Source: an uncultured Pelagibacteraceae bacterium (GTDB taxonomy: Bacteria > Pseudomonadota > Alphaproteobacteria > Pelagibacterales > Pelagibacteraceae). From it: DNA of 57,898 bases. A program made the translations under genes and the position numbers. The stretch covers positions 1 to 57,898 of the forward strand of contig CACLSS010000004.1 in NCBI GenBank assembly GCA_902609645.1. Direction: 5' to 3'. Below the pieces are notes generated by a model. The model had not been told where the DNA came from. It searched no databases and saw nothing but the letters and a program-made list of their open reading frames with translations. Numbering within the stretch: position 1 is the first letter of the stretch; every line of letters begins with the position of its first letter. This document shows positions 21,496-32,285 of the stretch, one piece after another.

Positions 21496-21762
21496 ATGCC
21501 AAATACCAAATCAGCAATAAGAAGAGTTAAAAGGGTTAAAAGACAATCATTGGTCAATAAATTAAGGCGAAGCAGATACAAATTAGCAATTAAAAAAATC
21601 AATAAGTTGATCGAAAAAAAAGATATTAAAGAAATAAATAAGTTTTTCCCAACTTTTCAATCTGAATTAATGAAAATCGCTAAAACTGGGGTTGTAAAAA
21701 AAGAGAATGCATCAAGAAAAATAGCGAGAGTTTCTAAAAAAATAAAAAAAATCAATAAGTAG
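21496..21762 (+). CDS. rpsT: 30S ribosomal protein S20
   Basis: A 16S rRNA-binding protein, 88 residues, strongly basic. The N-terminus MPNTKSAIRRVKRVKRQSLVNK and the later GVVKKENASRKIARVSKKI match S20. The in-frame ATG at 21496 is used; an ATG at 21492 is out of frame. rpsT followed by dnaA is a common alphaproteobacterial order. Confidence 0.95.
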   Translation: MPNTKSAIRRVKRVKRQSLVNKLRRSRYKLAIKKINKLIEKKDIKEINKFFPTFQSELMKIAKTGVVKKENASRKIARVSKKIKKINK

Positions 21763-22008
21763 TTGTAATCAATTTCTAGTTGTCTAACTTTTCAAAAAAG
21801 TTTGATCAAACTTTCAATGAGAAACTATATATAGAAATTTATTATTTCAAGTTGAATTCTATTTTTATTATTTTCGACCACAGCGATAATTTTTTTTGGA
21901 TTTCATCCTCAACGATCATTCTACAACTTCACTCGGTTTTTTTTTTAATATTCATAAAAAAAAGTTGAATTAAAAAATAATATTAATTAAAAAAGAAAAT
22001 CTTTTATT
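21763..22008. other. Non-coding AT-rich region upstream of dnaA
   Basis: 246 bp without a credible gene; the 62-codon frame at 21780-21968 has no family features. It holds an 18-bp perfect palindrome (21797-21814), the short palindrome CTATATATAG (21825-21834), a direct repeat AAGTTGAATT at 21849-21858 and 21962-21971, and T/A runs. I find no sequence close to the DnaA box TTATCCACA. It could be the dnaA leader and promoter or part of an origin; nothing here decides this. Confidence 0.5.
21797..21814. repeat. 18-bp perfect palindrome upstream of dnaA
   Basis: AAAGTTTGATCAAACTTT is its own reverse complement over all 18 bases. It is 35 bp after rpsT and 195 bp before dnaA. There is no T-run directly behind it, so it does not look like an intrinsic terminator. 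A dimeric regulator's operator or an origin element are both possible. Confidence 0.8.
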
Positions 22009-23394
22009 ATGGAAAAATCATCTAAAATTGAAAAAAACTTAGTTTCAGAAGAAAATATTTTAAATTGGAATTCTGTTCAAGACAGCTTTCAAAAAGCATT
22101 TGGTAGTGAGATTTATTCAAGTTGGCTCAAAAATATATCTTTATTAAAGGAGTTTAATCATTATGTTATTTTAGGAGTGCAAACTAGATTTTTTAGGGAT
22201 TGGATTACATCCAGATATGCAGACAAAATTTTAAATGAGTTGCAAAAACACAAAATAAGTATAAATCGAATTGAATTTAAAATAGAGGGTGAAAGGTCTA
22301 GTAGTAAAACTATATCTCAAAAACCAGACATTAATAAAATCTCAGATATTAAAGACGGGGTTTTGAATTATAATCGACTAAATCCTAACCTGAGTTTTGA
22401 AAATTTTATAGTTGGAAAAAGTAATAATCTAGCCTTTCTGTCTGCGAAAAAAATAACCTCAGAACTTTCGAGGTATAATCCACTATTTATTTATGGTGGT
22501 GTTGGATTAGGAAAAACACACCTTATCAATGCTATAGGTCTCACACTAAAAGATAGTTCTAATGTGATGTTTATTTCTGCTGAGAGATTTATGTATCAAT
22601 TTATTAAATCAATAAAGAAAAATGAAATGGTTAATTTTAAAGATTTTTTTAGAAAGGCTAATGTTTTTATTATCGATGATATACAATTTATAAGAGGAAA
22701 AGAGGGTCTGCAGGAGGAATTTTTTCATACTTTTAATAGTTTATTCGACAAAAGTGCTCAGATAATAATTTCCTCGGATCGTCCACCAAATAGATTGGAC
22801 AGAGTTCAAGATAGAATAAAATCCAGATTATCTGGAGGACTAGTCGTAGATATTGGAGTACCAGATTATGATTTAAAAAAGAAAATCTTAAAAAAGAAAA
22901 TTATTGAGTTTCAAAATTCTTTTCACGAATATCCAAATTTAAATGAAGAAATAATTGATTATATGGCTAAAGAGCAAAATTTAAATATTAGAGAATTAAT
23001 TGGAATATTTAATAGAGTGGTTGCATTTAGCAAAATGAGTAAAAAACCTCTAAATGTGAATGATTGCAAAATAATTCTAAAAGACGTTCATAATAATAAC
23101 AAAGTCATTAGTATCGATAAAATTCAAAATGTTACCTCAAATTTCTTTAGCATAAATCTTCAAGAGATGCTTTCACAAAGAAGATCGAGACCTTTGGCTA
23201 GACCAAGGCAAATAGCTATGTATTTAGCAAAAAAATTAACCACAAGATCTTTACCTGAAATAGGTAGAAAATTTGCAAACAGGGATCATACAACTGTAAT
23301 TCATGCTGTTAAAACGATAGAAAAATTATCTCAAGACAATAGTTTAATGAAAAAAAATATTGATGAAATAACATCGATAATTTTGAGTGATTAG
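22009..23394 (+). CDS. dnaA: Chromosomal replication initiator DnaA
   Basis: An AAA+ initiator that binds and opens the origin. The 461 residues show domain I (about 17-90, WNSVQDSFQKAFG...YSSWLKNI), a short linker, and the AAA+ domain. That domain has Walker A GGVGLGKTHLINAI (about 162), Walker B FIIDDIQFIRGKEG and sensor motifs. The C-terminal DNA-binding domain carries PRQIAMYLAKKLTTRSLPEIG and the signature FANRDHTTVIHAVKTIE. Full length and intact. dnaN follows after one base. Confidence 0.97.
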   Translation: MEKSSKIEKNLVSEENILNWNSVQDSFQKAFGSEIYSSWLKNISLLKEFNHYVILGVQTRFFRDWITSRYADKILNELQKHKISINRIEFKIEGERSSSKTISQKPDINKISDIKDGVLNYNRLNPNLSFENFIVGKSNNLAFLSAKKITSELSRYNPLFIYGGVGLGKTHLINAIGLTLKDSSNVMFISAERFMYQFIKSIKKNEMVNFKDFFRKANVFIIDDIQFIRGKEGLQEEFFHTFNSLFDKSAQIIISSDRPPNRLDRVQDRIKSRLSGGLVVDIGVPDYDLKKKILKKKIIEFQNSFHEYPNLNEEIIDYMAKEQNLNIRELIGIFNRVVAFSKMSKKPLNVNDCKIILKDVHNNNKVISIDKIQNVTSNFFSINLQEMLSQRRSRPLARPRQIAMYLAKKLTTRSLPEIGRKFANRDHTTVIHAVKTIEKLSQDNSLMKKNIDEITSIILSD

Positions 23395-23395
23395 A

Positions 23396-24511
23396 ATGCA
23401 ATTTCAAATAAATCGTGACGTTTTACTCAAGTCACTCGCGATAGCACATAACATAATCGAAAGAAAAAACACTTTACCAATACTCTCAAATGTTCTTCTT
23501 GAAATCAAAAATAGTAAACTTAATATAATTGCAACGGATTTAGATCTTTTATTTCTTGATGAAATATCTGACTTTAAAATAGAAAAAGAGGGAAGCACAA
23601 CAACTTCAGCAACCGTATTATATGATATACTAAAAAAATTACCCGCAAATACAGAAATTTCTTTTGCTTTACAAAATGAAAATAAATTAAATATTTCTGC
23701 AAATAAATCAAAGTTCAATCTTCTTTGCTTACCGGTTGATAACTTTCCGAATTTAAATGAAAGTTTTTCTACAGATGGTTTAAATATAAACGGTACAAAA
23801 TTCTTAAGTCTTTTAAATAAAACGAAAATCTCGATGTCTAACGATGAAACAAGACACTATTTGAATGGTATTTATATACACCTTACAGAATCTGAGAAAA
23901 AATCTTATCTCACAGGCGTCGCAACTGATAGTCATAGACTTTCATCTAGCAGTATTTCATTAAATAAAGCTGATAATTTTAAACCATTTATTTTACCAAA
24001 AAAGACAGTTTTTCAACTTTGTAATTTAATCCAAGATAATAATGATGATGTAGTTCTCAAATCTAGTGAAACTAAAATTCAGTTTCAAATAGGTAAGTCT
24101 AAAATTATTTCAAAAGTAATTGACGGAAAATTTCCAGATTATAAAAAGGTAGTCCCACAAAATAATAAAAAAATATTGAGAGTTGATACGAAGGATTTTA
24201 TTAATTCAGTTGAAAGAGTAATAACAGTATCTATTGACAGAAAAGAGGGAGTTAAAATTGCCCTTAAAAAAGATCAAATTGAATTATTCGTGAATAGCTC
24301 TTCCTCTGGTGAAGGCAAAGAGAATTTAAAAGCCAGTTATAACTCCGAAGATTTAACGGTTGGATTTAATTCTAGATACCTTTTGGATATTGCATCTGAA
24401 ATTAAAGACCAAAAATTAATAATGAATTTAAACGATTCAGTTTCACCTGTATTAATACAAGATAACTCTGATACAAATAGTTATTTTGTTATAATGCCCA
24501 TGAAAATATGA
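23396..24511 (+). CDS. dnaN: DNA polymerase III beta subunit (sliding clamp)
   Basis: The ring-shaped processivity clamp. 371 residues from ATG 23396, which is one base after the dnaA stop; a start at 23387 would overlap dnaA. The N-terminus MQFQINRDVLLKSLAIAHNIIERKNTLPILSNVLLE and the C-terminal SPVLIQD...YFVIMPMKI are typical, and the three-domain length is normal. recF, which commonly follows dnaN, is absent: the next gene is gyrB after 130 bp. Confidence 0.96.
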   Translation: MQFQINRDVLLKSLAIAHNIIERKNTLPILSNVLLEIKNSKLNIIATDLDLLFLDEISDFKIEKEGSTTTSATVLYDILKKLPANTEISFALQNENKLNISANKSKFNLLCLPVDNFPNLNESFSTDGLNINGTKFLSLLNKTKISMSNDETRHYLNGIYIHLTESEKKSYLTGVATDSHRLSSSSISLNKADNFKPFILPKKTVFQLCNLIQDNNDDVVLKSSETKIQFQIGKSKIISKVIDGKFPDYKKVVPQNNKKILRVDTKDFINSVERVITVSIDRKEGVKIALKKDQIELFVNSSSSGEGKENLKASYNSEDLTVGFNSRYLLDIASEIKDQKLIMNLNDSVSPVLIQDNSDTNSYFVIMPMKI

Positions 24512-24620
24512 TATTTAAACTTTTAGCAAAAAAAAATAATTTGTCCTAAATTATCCTTGTCAATCAATGATAATTTAATCTCTCATTAAAGCGTGATTTT
24601 ATATAACAATTGAAAGATGA

Positions 24621-26690
<2,070 letters not shown>

Positions 26691-26695
26691 GCAAT

Positions 26696-27973
26696 ATGAA
26701 ACTATCTGATCTTCTTAAATTTGAGGAGGATTTACGTTTAGAAAAAAAGACAGTAGTCATTCTTAGATGGATAGCTCTTATTGGTCAACTTTTAACAATT
26801 TATTTTGTTCACTTTTTTGTTGGTTTTAATTTACCTTTAATTTTTTGTTCTTTAACAATATTTTGTGGCGGTCTTACAAATATATTTATACAATTTAATT
26901 TTAAAAAAAATCAGTTAAGCAATATAGAATCTACAATTCTTTTGTTTTACGATGTTATTCAATTGGCAGTTTTAATTTATTTAACGGGTGGTGTTACTAA
27001 TCCATTTATAATTTTTCTTATTGTACCAGCACTAATAAGCTCTACTTTATTAAATCTAGCGAGCACTCTTTTCTTGTCAATTATAACTATCATGTCTTTA
27101 ATACTTTTAACTTTTAACTATTTCCCTTTACCAAGTGAAGGGAATTTACATTTTCATGTTCCTGATTATTATATTTTTTCTATTCCCTCTGCTTTAGTTA
27201 TAGCCTTAATTTTTCTTAATTATTTTGGTTTTCGTTTTGGTTATGAAGCAAGAAGAAGAGGTAATGCTTTAAATAGATTAGAACTTGTGCTTGCTAAAGA
27301 ACAAGAGTTAGAGTCAATTGGTCACCAAGCAGCCGCAGCAGCGCACTCTTTGGGAACACCATTATCAACTATAACTGTAATTGCTAAGGAACTTAAAAAA
27401 GAAATGGTTGATAATAATGAATTTAAAGATGATGTAGATACTATTTTAGAACAAGCTAAAAAATGTGGCGACATACTTAAAAAAATATCTCAGAATCAAA
27501 TAGTAGACGATGAATACGTTAAAAATACTACGCTTCAGGATTTACTTTTTGAAATAACCAAATCTTTTGAAAGTATAACTGAGAAGAATATAAATTTAAA
27601 TTTAGAAAACGCAAAAAAAAGAATTTCGATCAAAAGATCTGCAGAATTAACATACGGAATACGTAATTTTGTTGGAAATGCTGTAAAATTTTCAAAAAAA
27701 AATATAAACATTAATTTGGTAGGTCATAATCAAACAACAACTTTACAGATTTCTGACGATGGCCCAGGATTTCCAGACGATATTTATAAAATTATAGGGG
27801 AACCTTACATTTCTACCAAATCTAAAAAACTTAAATCAAAAGCAGGCTTAGGATTAGGAACATTTATAGGAAAAACTTTATTGGAAAGAAAAAAAGCCAA
27901 CATAGAATTTTTGAAATCTAGTAATGGTGGCGCACTAGTTGAAATTTCATGGAATAACAAAGATTTTGTTTGA
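26696..27973 (+). CDS. regB: Redox sensor histidine kinase RegB/PrrB/ActS
   Basis: The membrane sensor kinase of the RegB/RegA redox system. Six hydrophobic segments lie in residues about 20-185. The ubiquinone-interacting heptapeptide GGxxNPF is present as GGVTNPF (98-104). The H-box reads GHQAAAAAHSLGTPLSTI with the phosphorylated His217. The conserved redox-active cysteine of the RegB dimer region is Cys257 in AKKCGDIL. The catalytic domain has DDGPGFPDDI and GLGLGTFIG. Length 425. No senC/prrC lies nearby. It begins 5 bp after gyrB, and the cognate regA is separated from it by the polyamine operon. Confidence 0.93.
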   Translation: MKLSDLLKFEEDLRLEKKTVVILRWIALIGQLLTIYFVHFFVGFNLPLIFCSLTIFCGGLTNIFIQFNFKKNQLSNIESTILLFYDVIQLAVLIYLTGGVTNPFIIFLIVPALISSTLLNLASTLFLSIITIMSLILLTFNYFPLPSEGNLHFHVPDYYIFSIPSALVIALIFLNYFGFRFGYEARRRGNALNRLELVLAKEQELESIGHQAAAAAHSLGTPLSTITVIAKELKKEMVDNNEFKDDVDTILEQAKKCGDILKKISQNQIVDDEYVKNTTLQDLLFEITKSFESITEKNINLNLENAKKRISIKRSAELTYGIRNFVGNAVKFSKKNININLVGHNQTTTLQISDDGPGFPDDIYKIIGEPYISTKSKKLKSKAGLGLGTFIGKTLLERKKANIEFLKSSNGGALVEISWNNKDFV

Positions 27974-27979
27974 AATTAG

Positions 27980-29032
27980 CTATCTAGGTTGTTGTTGTGT
28001 TAAACAATGAATTGTTCCAAATCCCCAAACAAGTACTGAACAATCAATTGGAATAACCTTTCTATTTTTGAAATGTTTTTTGAATATCTTTAAAACTGCT
28101 TTATCATTTGAATCATTAAAAATTGGAACTAAAACGATTTTATTTGCAATATAAAAATTTAGGTAACTTGCAGGTACCCTTATACCTTTAATTAATTTTG
28201 GTTTTGGCATAGGCAAATAAATAATCTTAATTTTTTTATTTTCCTCACTTTTAAATTTTTTTATTATTTTAATATTTTCTTCTAAATCCTTGAAGTTTTT
28301 ATCTTTTTTATTATTTTCCCTAGCAATGAATATTTTATTTTTTCCAACAAATCTGGCAATATCATCAATATGCCCATGTGTATCATCACCATAAATTCCT
28401 TTATTTAACCAAATTATTTTTTTAACACCAAAATATTTATTAAATATATGATAATAGTCTGACTCAGTAAGACCTTTATTTCTTTGTTGAACTTTACTGA
28501 GTAAACATTGTTTTGTAGTTAAAAGATAACCACTACCATTAACATCAATTGATCCACCTTCGAGAACAATTTCTTTATTTTTATATTTTGGATTTATCAA
28601 ATGTGTTTTAGTGATTTTTTTGACTTTAATATATGCTTTATTATCCTTTTTGAAATTCTTGTATTTTGACCAAGCATTAAATTTCCAGTTTGTGAGAAAC
28701 TTCCTACCTTTATTATCTTTAATGAATATTGGTAAAAAGTCTCTAGTCCAAGCCCTATCAGTTTTGCAAATAATAAAATTAATATTAGTTAATTCAGTTT
28801 CAAGAATTCTTAAAAAGAAAGTTGCTTTATTTTTTTCAGATTTATCTTTAACTAAAATATTAACTAACTGTACTCTTGATAATTCACTTATTATTTTCCC
28901 AAATATAAATGGTATGTGGTCAAATTTACCCGGCCAATCGTCCTTATTATGCGGCCAGGCAATCCATGTAGATTTTTGAGGTTCCCACTCAGCTGGCATC
29001 CTTAGTGTGCCTTTATAAGTGATCTTAGGCAT
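27980..29032 (-). CDS. aguA: Agmatine deiminase
   Basis: Hydrolyses agmatine to N-carbamoylputrescine and ammonia. It belongs to the guanidino-modifying superfamily; 350 residues. The N-terminus RMPAEWEPQKSTWIAWPHN, the block TDRAWTRDFLPIF, EGGSIDVNGSGYLLTT, and GIYGDDTHGHIDDIARF are conserved. The catalytic Cys343 lies in FGTIHCLTQQQP, seven residues from the end. It is the last gene of the polyamine operon, with its start overlapping aguB by 8 bases. It is convergent with regB with 6 bp between stops. Confidence 0.94.
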   Translation of the reverse strand: MPKITYKGTLRMPAEWEPQKSTWIAWPHNKDDWPGKFDHIPFIFGKIISELSRVQLVNILVKDKSEKNKATFFLRILETELTNINFIICKTDRAWTRDFLPIFIKDNKGRKFLTNWKFNAWSKYKNFKKDNKAYIKVKKITKTHLINPKYKNKEIVLEGGSIDVNGSGYLLTTKQCLLSKVQQRNKGLTESDYYHIFNKYFGVKKIIWLNKGIYGDDTHGHIDDIARFVGKNKIFIARENNKKDKNFKDLEENIKIIKKFKSEENKKIKIIYLPMPKPKLIKGIRVPASYLNFYIANKIVLVPIFNDSNDKAVLKIFKKHFKNRKVIPIDCSVLVWGFGTIHCLTQQQPR

Positions 29033-29900
29033 CCTTAGGGTTATTTAATATACCTTTGTAATAGTCGATTCTTCTATCTCTAAAAAAAGGCCAATGACGG
29101 CGAACATTCTCAACTTGTTTAAAATCTATATCACAAATAACAGTTTTTTCCCCAAGTTTAGCTTCAGCAATTATATTTCCACTCGGATCAAAAACAATTG
29201 TATTTCCCCAGAATTCTAATTTTTTAGAACCTTGTTTTTCAACACCAACTCTGTTGACTGCAGCAACATAAACACCATTTGCAATTGCGTGCGATCTTTG
29301 TACTGATATCCATGAATTGAGTTGAGACTTCCCATACCTCTTTTTTTCTTTTGGATGCCAACCTATAGCTGTAGGATAAAAAAGTATTTCTGCACCTTGT
29401 AAGGATGTAAGTCTAGCTGCTTCAGGAAACCATTGATCCCAACAAATTAAAGTGCCAAGATTACCTTGATTAGTTTTAAAAGATTTAAATCCAAGATCAC
29501 CAGGCGTAAAATAAAATTTTTCATAATATTGCGGATCATCTGGTATATGCATTTTTCTATATTTACCAACCAGTTTCCCCTTCTCATTTATAAGCACAAG
29601 GCTATTATGATAAATACCTGAAGTTTTTTTTTCAAAAATAGGTAAAATTATTATTATTTTAAGCTCTTTAGCTAATGAACAGAAAGTATTGGTTGTTTTT
29701 CCTGGAATTTTTTCAGCCAGGTTAAAATTTGAATGTTTTTCTTGCTGACAAAAATAATTTGATAAAAATAATTCTGGCAAACATATAACCTTTGCTTTTT
29801 TTTTATACGCTTCTTTAATTTTTTTAATAGCAGAACTCATGTTCTTTTTTTGGTCAGATGACATTTTCATCTGTATTAGAGCTATTCTTGTTTTTGCCAT
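29025..29900 (-). CDS. aguB: N-carbamoylputrescine amidase
   Basis: A nitrilase-superfamily enzyme converting N-carbamoylputrescine to putrescine, CO2 and ammonia. The Glu-Lys-Cys triad is visible: CLPELFLSNYF, YRKMHIPDDP and LICWDQWFPEAARL. VYVAAVNRVG and FWGNTIVFDPSG are subgroup-typical. ATG 29900 gives 291 residues starting MAKTRIALIQMKM. The longer frame to 29975 runs into the upstream gene and is rejected. It is 4 bp after the deoxyhypusine-synthase-like gene and paired with aguA. Confidence 0.93.
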   Translation of the reverse strand: MAKTRIALIQMKMSSDQKKNMSSAIKKIKEAYKKKAKVICLPELFLSNYFCQQEKHSNFNLAEKIPGKTTNTFCSLAKELKIIIILPIFEKKTSGIYHNSLVLINEKGKLVGKYRKMHIPDDPQYYEKFYFTPGDLGFKSFKTNQGNLGTLICWDQWFPEAARLTSLQGAEILFYPTAIGWHPKEKKRYGKSQLNSWISVQRSHAIANGVYVAAVNRVGVEKQGSKKLEFWGNTIVFDPSGNIIAEAKLGEKTVICDIDFKQVENVRRHWPFFRDRRIDYYKGILNNPKDA

Positions 29901-29904
29901 TATG

Positions 29905-30948
29905 TTAAAATAATTTTTGGAAATTTCTTCTTTCTCTAGTTTTCCAATTTTCACGATGATAAGCATCACTTGCAATTAATGGAAGTACACTTGTTGCTTC
30001 AGCAAATACCATTTGTTCTTTCGTAGTATCTACTTTACCCCAAGAGCTTGCTTCCTTTAATGTGGAACTACTACACGCTCCGTCTCTGGTGTCTGCTACA
30101 GTAATCTGTATTGCATATTTGTGCATATCAACTTTCTTTCCTAAAAGTTCTGCACAAACAACAGTATCTTGAACAAAGTTTTTTGGAACACCCCCACCAA
30201 TCATGAATAATCCTGATGTTTTAGATTTCAATTTAATTTCGGTAAGTTCTCTAAATTCTCTTACAGAGTCAATTGTAATATGTTTTTTTGGGTTTTGCTC
30301 CTGGTGCATTACAAGGCCAAATCCTGCTGAACTATCGGTAAAAGCTGGACAAAAAATAGGAACATTATGATCGTAAGCTAATTCTATTAAAGAATTTTTC
30401 TTTTTAGCATTTTTCTTTAAATATTTTCCAATTTCTCTAATAAATTCTCTAGAAGTATATGACTTTGTAGGTAAACTATTTGCTATATCACATATTGTTT
30501 TGTCACATGCCTGTAGTTGTTCTTCATCAATATATGTGTCGTAAATTCTATCTATGTAATTTTCTCTTAAAACCTTATCATCTTGGAATTGGTTACCTTG
30601 ATAGTGTTTAAACCCAAGTGACTCAAAGAAATCCATGTCTATTATTGAAGCTCCAGTGGCTACTATTGCGTCAACCATATTGTATTTAACTAAATCTGAG
30701 TAAAGGTTCATACAACCTGCTGCAGATGTTGATCCTGCAATCGTTAAAAATATTGCACAATCTTTATCATTTATCATTTCATTATAAATTTCCGCGGCTT
30801 TTGCAGTGTCCCTTGAGGTAAAGGACATCTTTTTCATAGACTCAATAATTTTTCTGGAGTCAAATGAAGTTATATCTATATGTTCGACTTCAGACTTTAA
30901 TAGTGATTTTTTGTTATGTCCAAGAGACGGACCATTTTTTTTACTCAT
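29905..30948 (-). CDS. Deoxyhypusine-synthase-like protein, probable homospermidine synthase
   Basis: 347 residues of the NAD-dependent deoxyhypusine synthase fold. The substrate-imine lysine of that family aligns with Lys305 in EASSWGKVD. Other blocks are IFLTIAGSTSAAGCMN, VATGASIIDMDF, FCPAFTDSSAGFG and MIGGGVPKNF. Bacteria lack eIF5A, so it cannot make hypusine. Bacterial members have been linked to homospermidine formation from putrescine, which fits its place among three putrescine-forming genes. The exact aminobutyl acceptor is inferred. The ATG shares a base with the end of the decarboxylase gene. Confidence 0.85.
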   Translation of the reverse strand: MSKKNGPSLGHNKKSLLKSEVEHIDITSFDSRKIIESMKKMSFTSRDTAKAAEIYNEMINDKDCAIFLTIAGSTSAAGCMNLYSDLVKYNMVDAIVATGASIIDMDFFESLGFKHYQGNQFQDDKVLRENYIDRIYDTYIDEEQLQACDKTICDIANSLPTKSYTSREFIREIGKYLKKNAKKKNSLIELAYDHNVPIFCPAFTDSSAGFGLVMHQEQNPKKHITIDSVREFRELTEIKLKSKTSGLFMIGGGVPKNFVQDTVVCAELLGKKVDMHKYAIQITVADTRDGACSSSTLKEASSWGKVDTTKEQMVFAEATSVLPLIASDAYHRENWKTRERRNFQKLF

Positions 30949-32126
30949 TACGCAACTAAGAAGTCAATATTTTCTTCTCGATCATACATCGAAAGAATTG
31001 GCTTATCATTTAATTGGTAATTTGCGTCAGAGAAAAAACCGTTAAATTTTGTTCTAAAAGTTGTACCATAAGCTCCTAATTGTCCAAGCTCAATATAATC
31101 ACCTTCTTTTATATTATTTGGTAATAAGAACGGTCCCTTCATATAATCAAGACTATCACATGTTGGTCCATAAAAATTAAATGCTGTTTTTTTCTTTGAA
31201 ACTACTCTACCGTTTGTAATCATTCTTGCTGGTAACACAAAATTTGGCACACCTGCATCAAATAAAGATCCGTAGGTTCCATCATTTATATAAAGTTTAT
31301 TTTTTTTCTTTAAAAGAACTTTTGCTATAGTTGAACCAGCTTCTGCTACTATTGCCCGTCCTGGTTCGCAAAATATTTCTGGTGTTTTCTCCAGTTTTAA
31401 GTTTTTTAAAGACTCTTTAATTACATCTAAGTAATTATCTAATGGTTCAGGTATTAAATCAGGATAGATAGCTGGAAAACCACCACCCACATTAATCACA
31501 TCAGGAACAATTTTTGTTTTTTTAATAATTTTGCCAATTTCATTTATTCCTTTTGCAAAAGAAATTTTATGCATACATTGAGATCCAACATGGAAACTTA
31601 ATCCAACTCTTTTTGCATGCGCTTTACAAAGTCTCAATAAACCTAATGCTTCACTTGATGTTGCACCGAACTTTCTTGATAAATCTATTTCTGCATGTTC
31701 ATTTGAAATACTTACTCTTACGTATAAGTTTAAATCTTTTGCATTATTTGTTTCATCAAGAATTTTAAGTAATTCGTCTTTTGTATCTAAGGCAAAATCC
31801 TTAACATTATATTTTGTGTATGCCTCTTTTATACTTTCTCTGCTTTTTACAGTATGCATAAAATATACTTTTGCTTTAGTATTTATTTTTCTAACTAATT
31901 TTACTTCATTAATTGAAGCAACATCAAAATTTTGAATTCCGCTATCATTTATGATTTTTAAAACTTTTTCGTCAGGATTAGTTTTTACAGCGTAAAGTAC
32001 TTTACCAGGGAATTTATTTTTAAAAAATTCTACCGATTTCTTTATTGAGTTGGGTCTAATACAGTAGACCGGTTCCTCTGGTTTCAATGTGTTAACTAGC
32101 TCGTTAACGTCACTAAATTTTTGCAT
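30948..32126 (-). CDS. Ornithine/lysine-type decarboxylase, PLP-dependent
   Basis: An alanine-racemase-fold decarboxylase making putrescine (or cadaverine). The PLP lysine is in VLYAVKTNPDEKVL. Other landmarks: HVGSQCMH, GGGFPA, CEPGRAIVAEAG, DGTYGSLFDAG and the active-site Cys in YGPTCDSLDYM, the motif of eukaryotic-type ornithine decarboxylase. ATG 32126 gives 392 residues; a TTG at 32159 is less likely. Ornithine versus lysine preference cannot be read from sequence with confidence. It is the first gene of the operon odc-like / DHS-like / aguB / aguA and is divergent from regA across 159 bp. Confidence 0.9.
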   Translation of the reverse strand: MQKFSDVNELVNTLKPEEPVYCIRPNSIKKSVEFFKNKFPGKVLYAVKTNPDEKVLKIINDSGIQNFDVASINEVKLVRKINTKAKVYFMHTVKSRESIKEAYTKYNVKDFALDTKDELLKILDETNNAKDLNLYVRVSISNEHAEIDLSRKFGATSSEALGLLRLCKAHAKRVGLSFHVGSQCMHKISFAKGINEIGKIIKKTKIVPDVINVGGGFPAIYPDLIPEPLDNYLDVIKESLKNLKLEKTPEIFCEPGRAIVAEAGSTIAKVLLKKKNKLYINDGTYGSLFDAGVPNFVLPARMITNGRVVSKKKTAFNFYGPTCDSLDYMKGPFLLPNNIKEGDYIELGQLGAYGTTFRTKFNGFFSDANYQLNDKPILSMYDREENIDFLVA

Positions 32127-32285
32127 TACTAAAATGTGTTCCCTCGTTTTATTACACAATAAACTTTTAAAAAATTAATAAAAAAGCTTTCTAAATTTGG
32201 TATTTAACGTTTTTTCAATCTATGTAAAGAAAATAATTCAATATTGTCGCATTGTAATATTTGTCATGGTGACTATATGTGACTT
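32127..32285. promoter_or_regulatory. Divergent control region of the polyamine operon and regA
   Basis: 159 bp without a gene. Near regA it contains TGTCGCA (32245-32251), GTCATGGTGAC (32263-32273, an inverted repeat with a 3-base centre) and a direct repeat GTGACT (32269-32274 and 32279-32284) that runs up to the regA ATG. No clear Shine-Dalgarno precedes regA. RegA-type sites are loosely defined, so autoregulation is only a suggestion. Confidence 0.4.

Noticed and set aside
21780-21968. 62-codon open frame upstream of dnaA
   Set aside because: It is composed of AT-rich low-complexity sequence, has no ribosome site or family motif, and spans the palindrome; it is best seen as non-coding.
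21763-22008. Typical oriC with DnaA boxes
   Set aside because: No sequence within one mismatch of TTATCCACA was found on either strand by eye, so an origin call is not justified.
24541-24620. gyrB promoter elements (TTGTCA, TATAAC)
   Set aside because: No pair with acceptable spacing was found, so a specific promoter is not reported.
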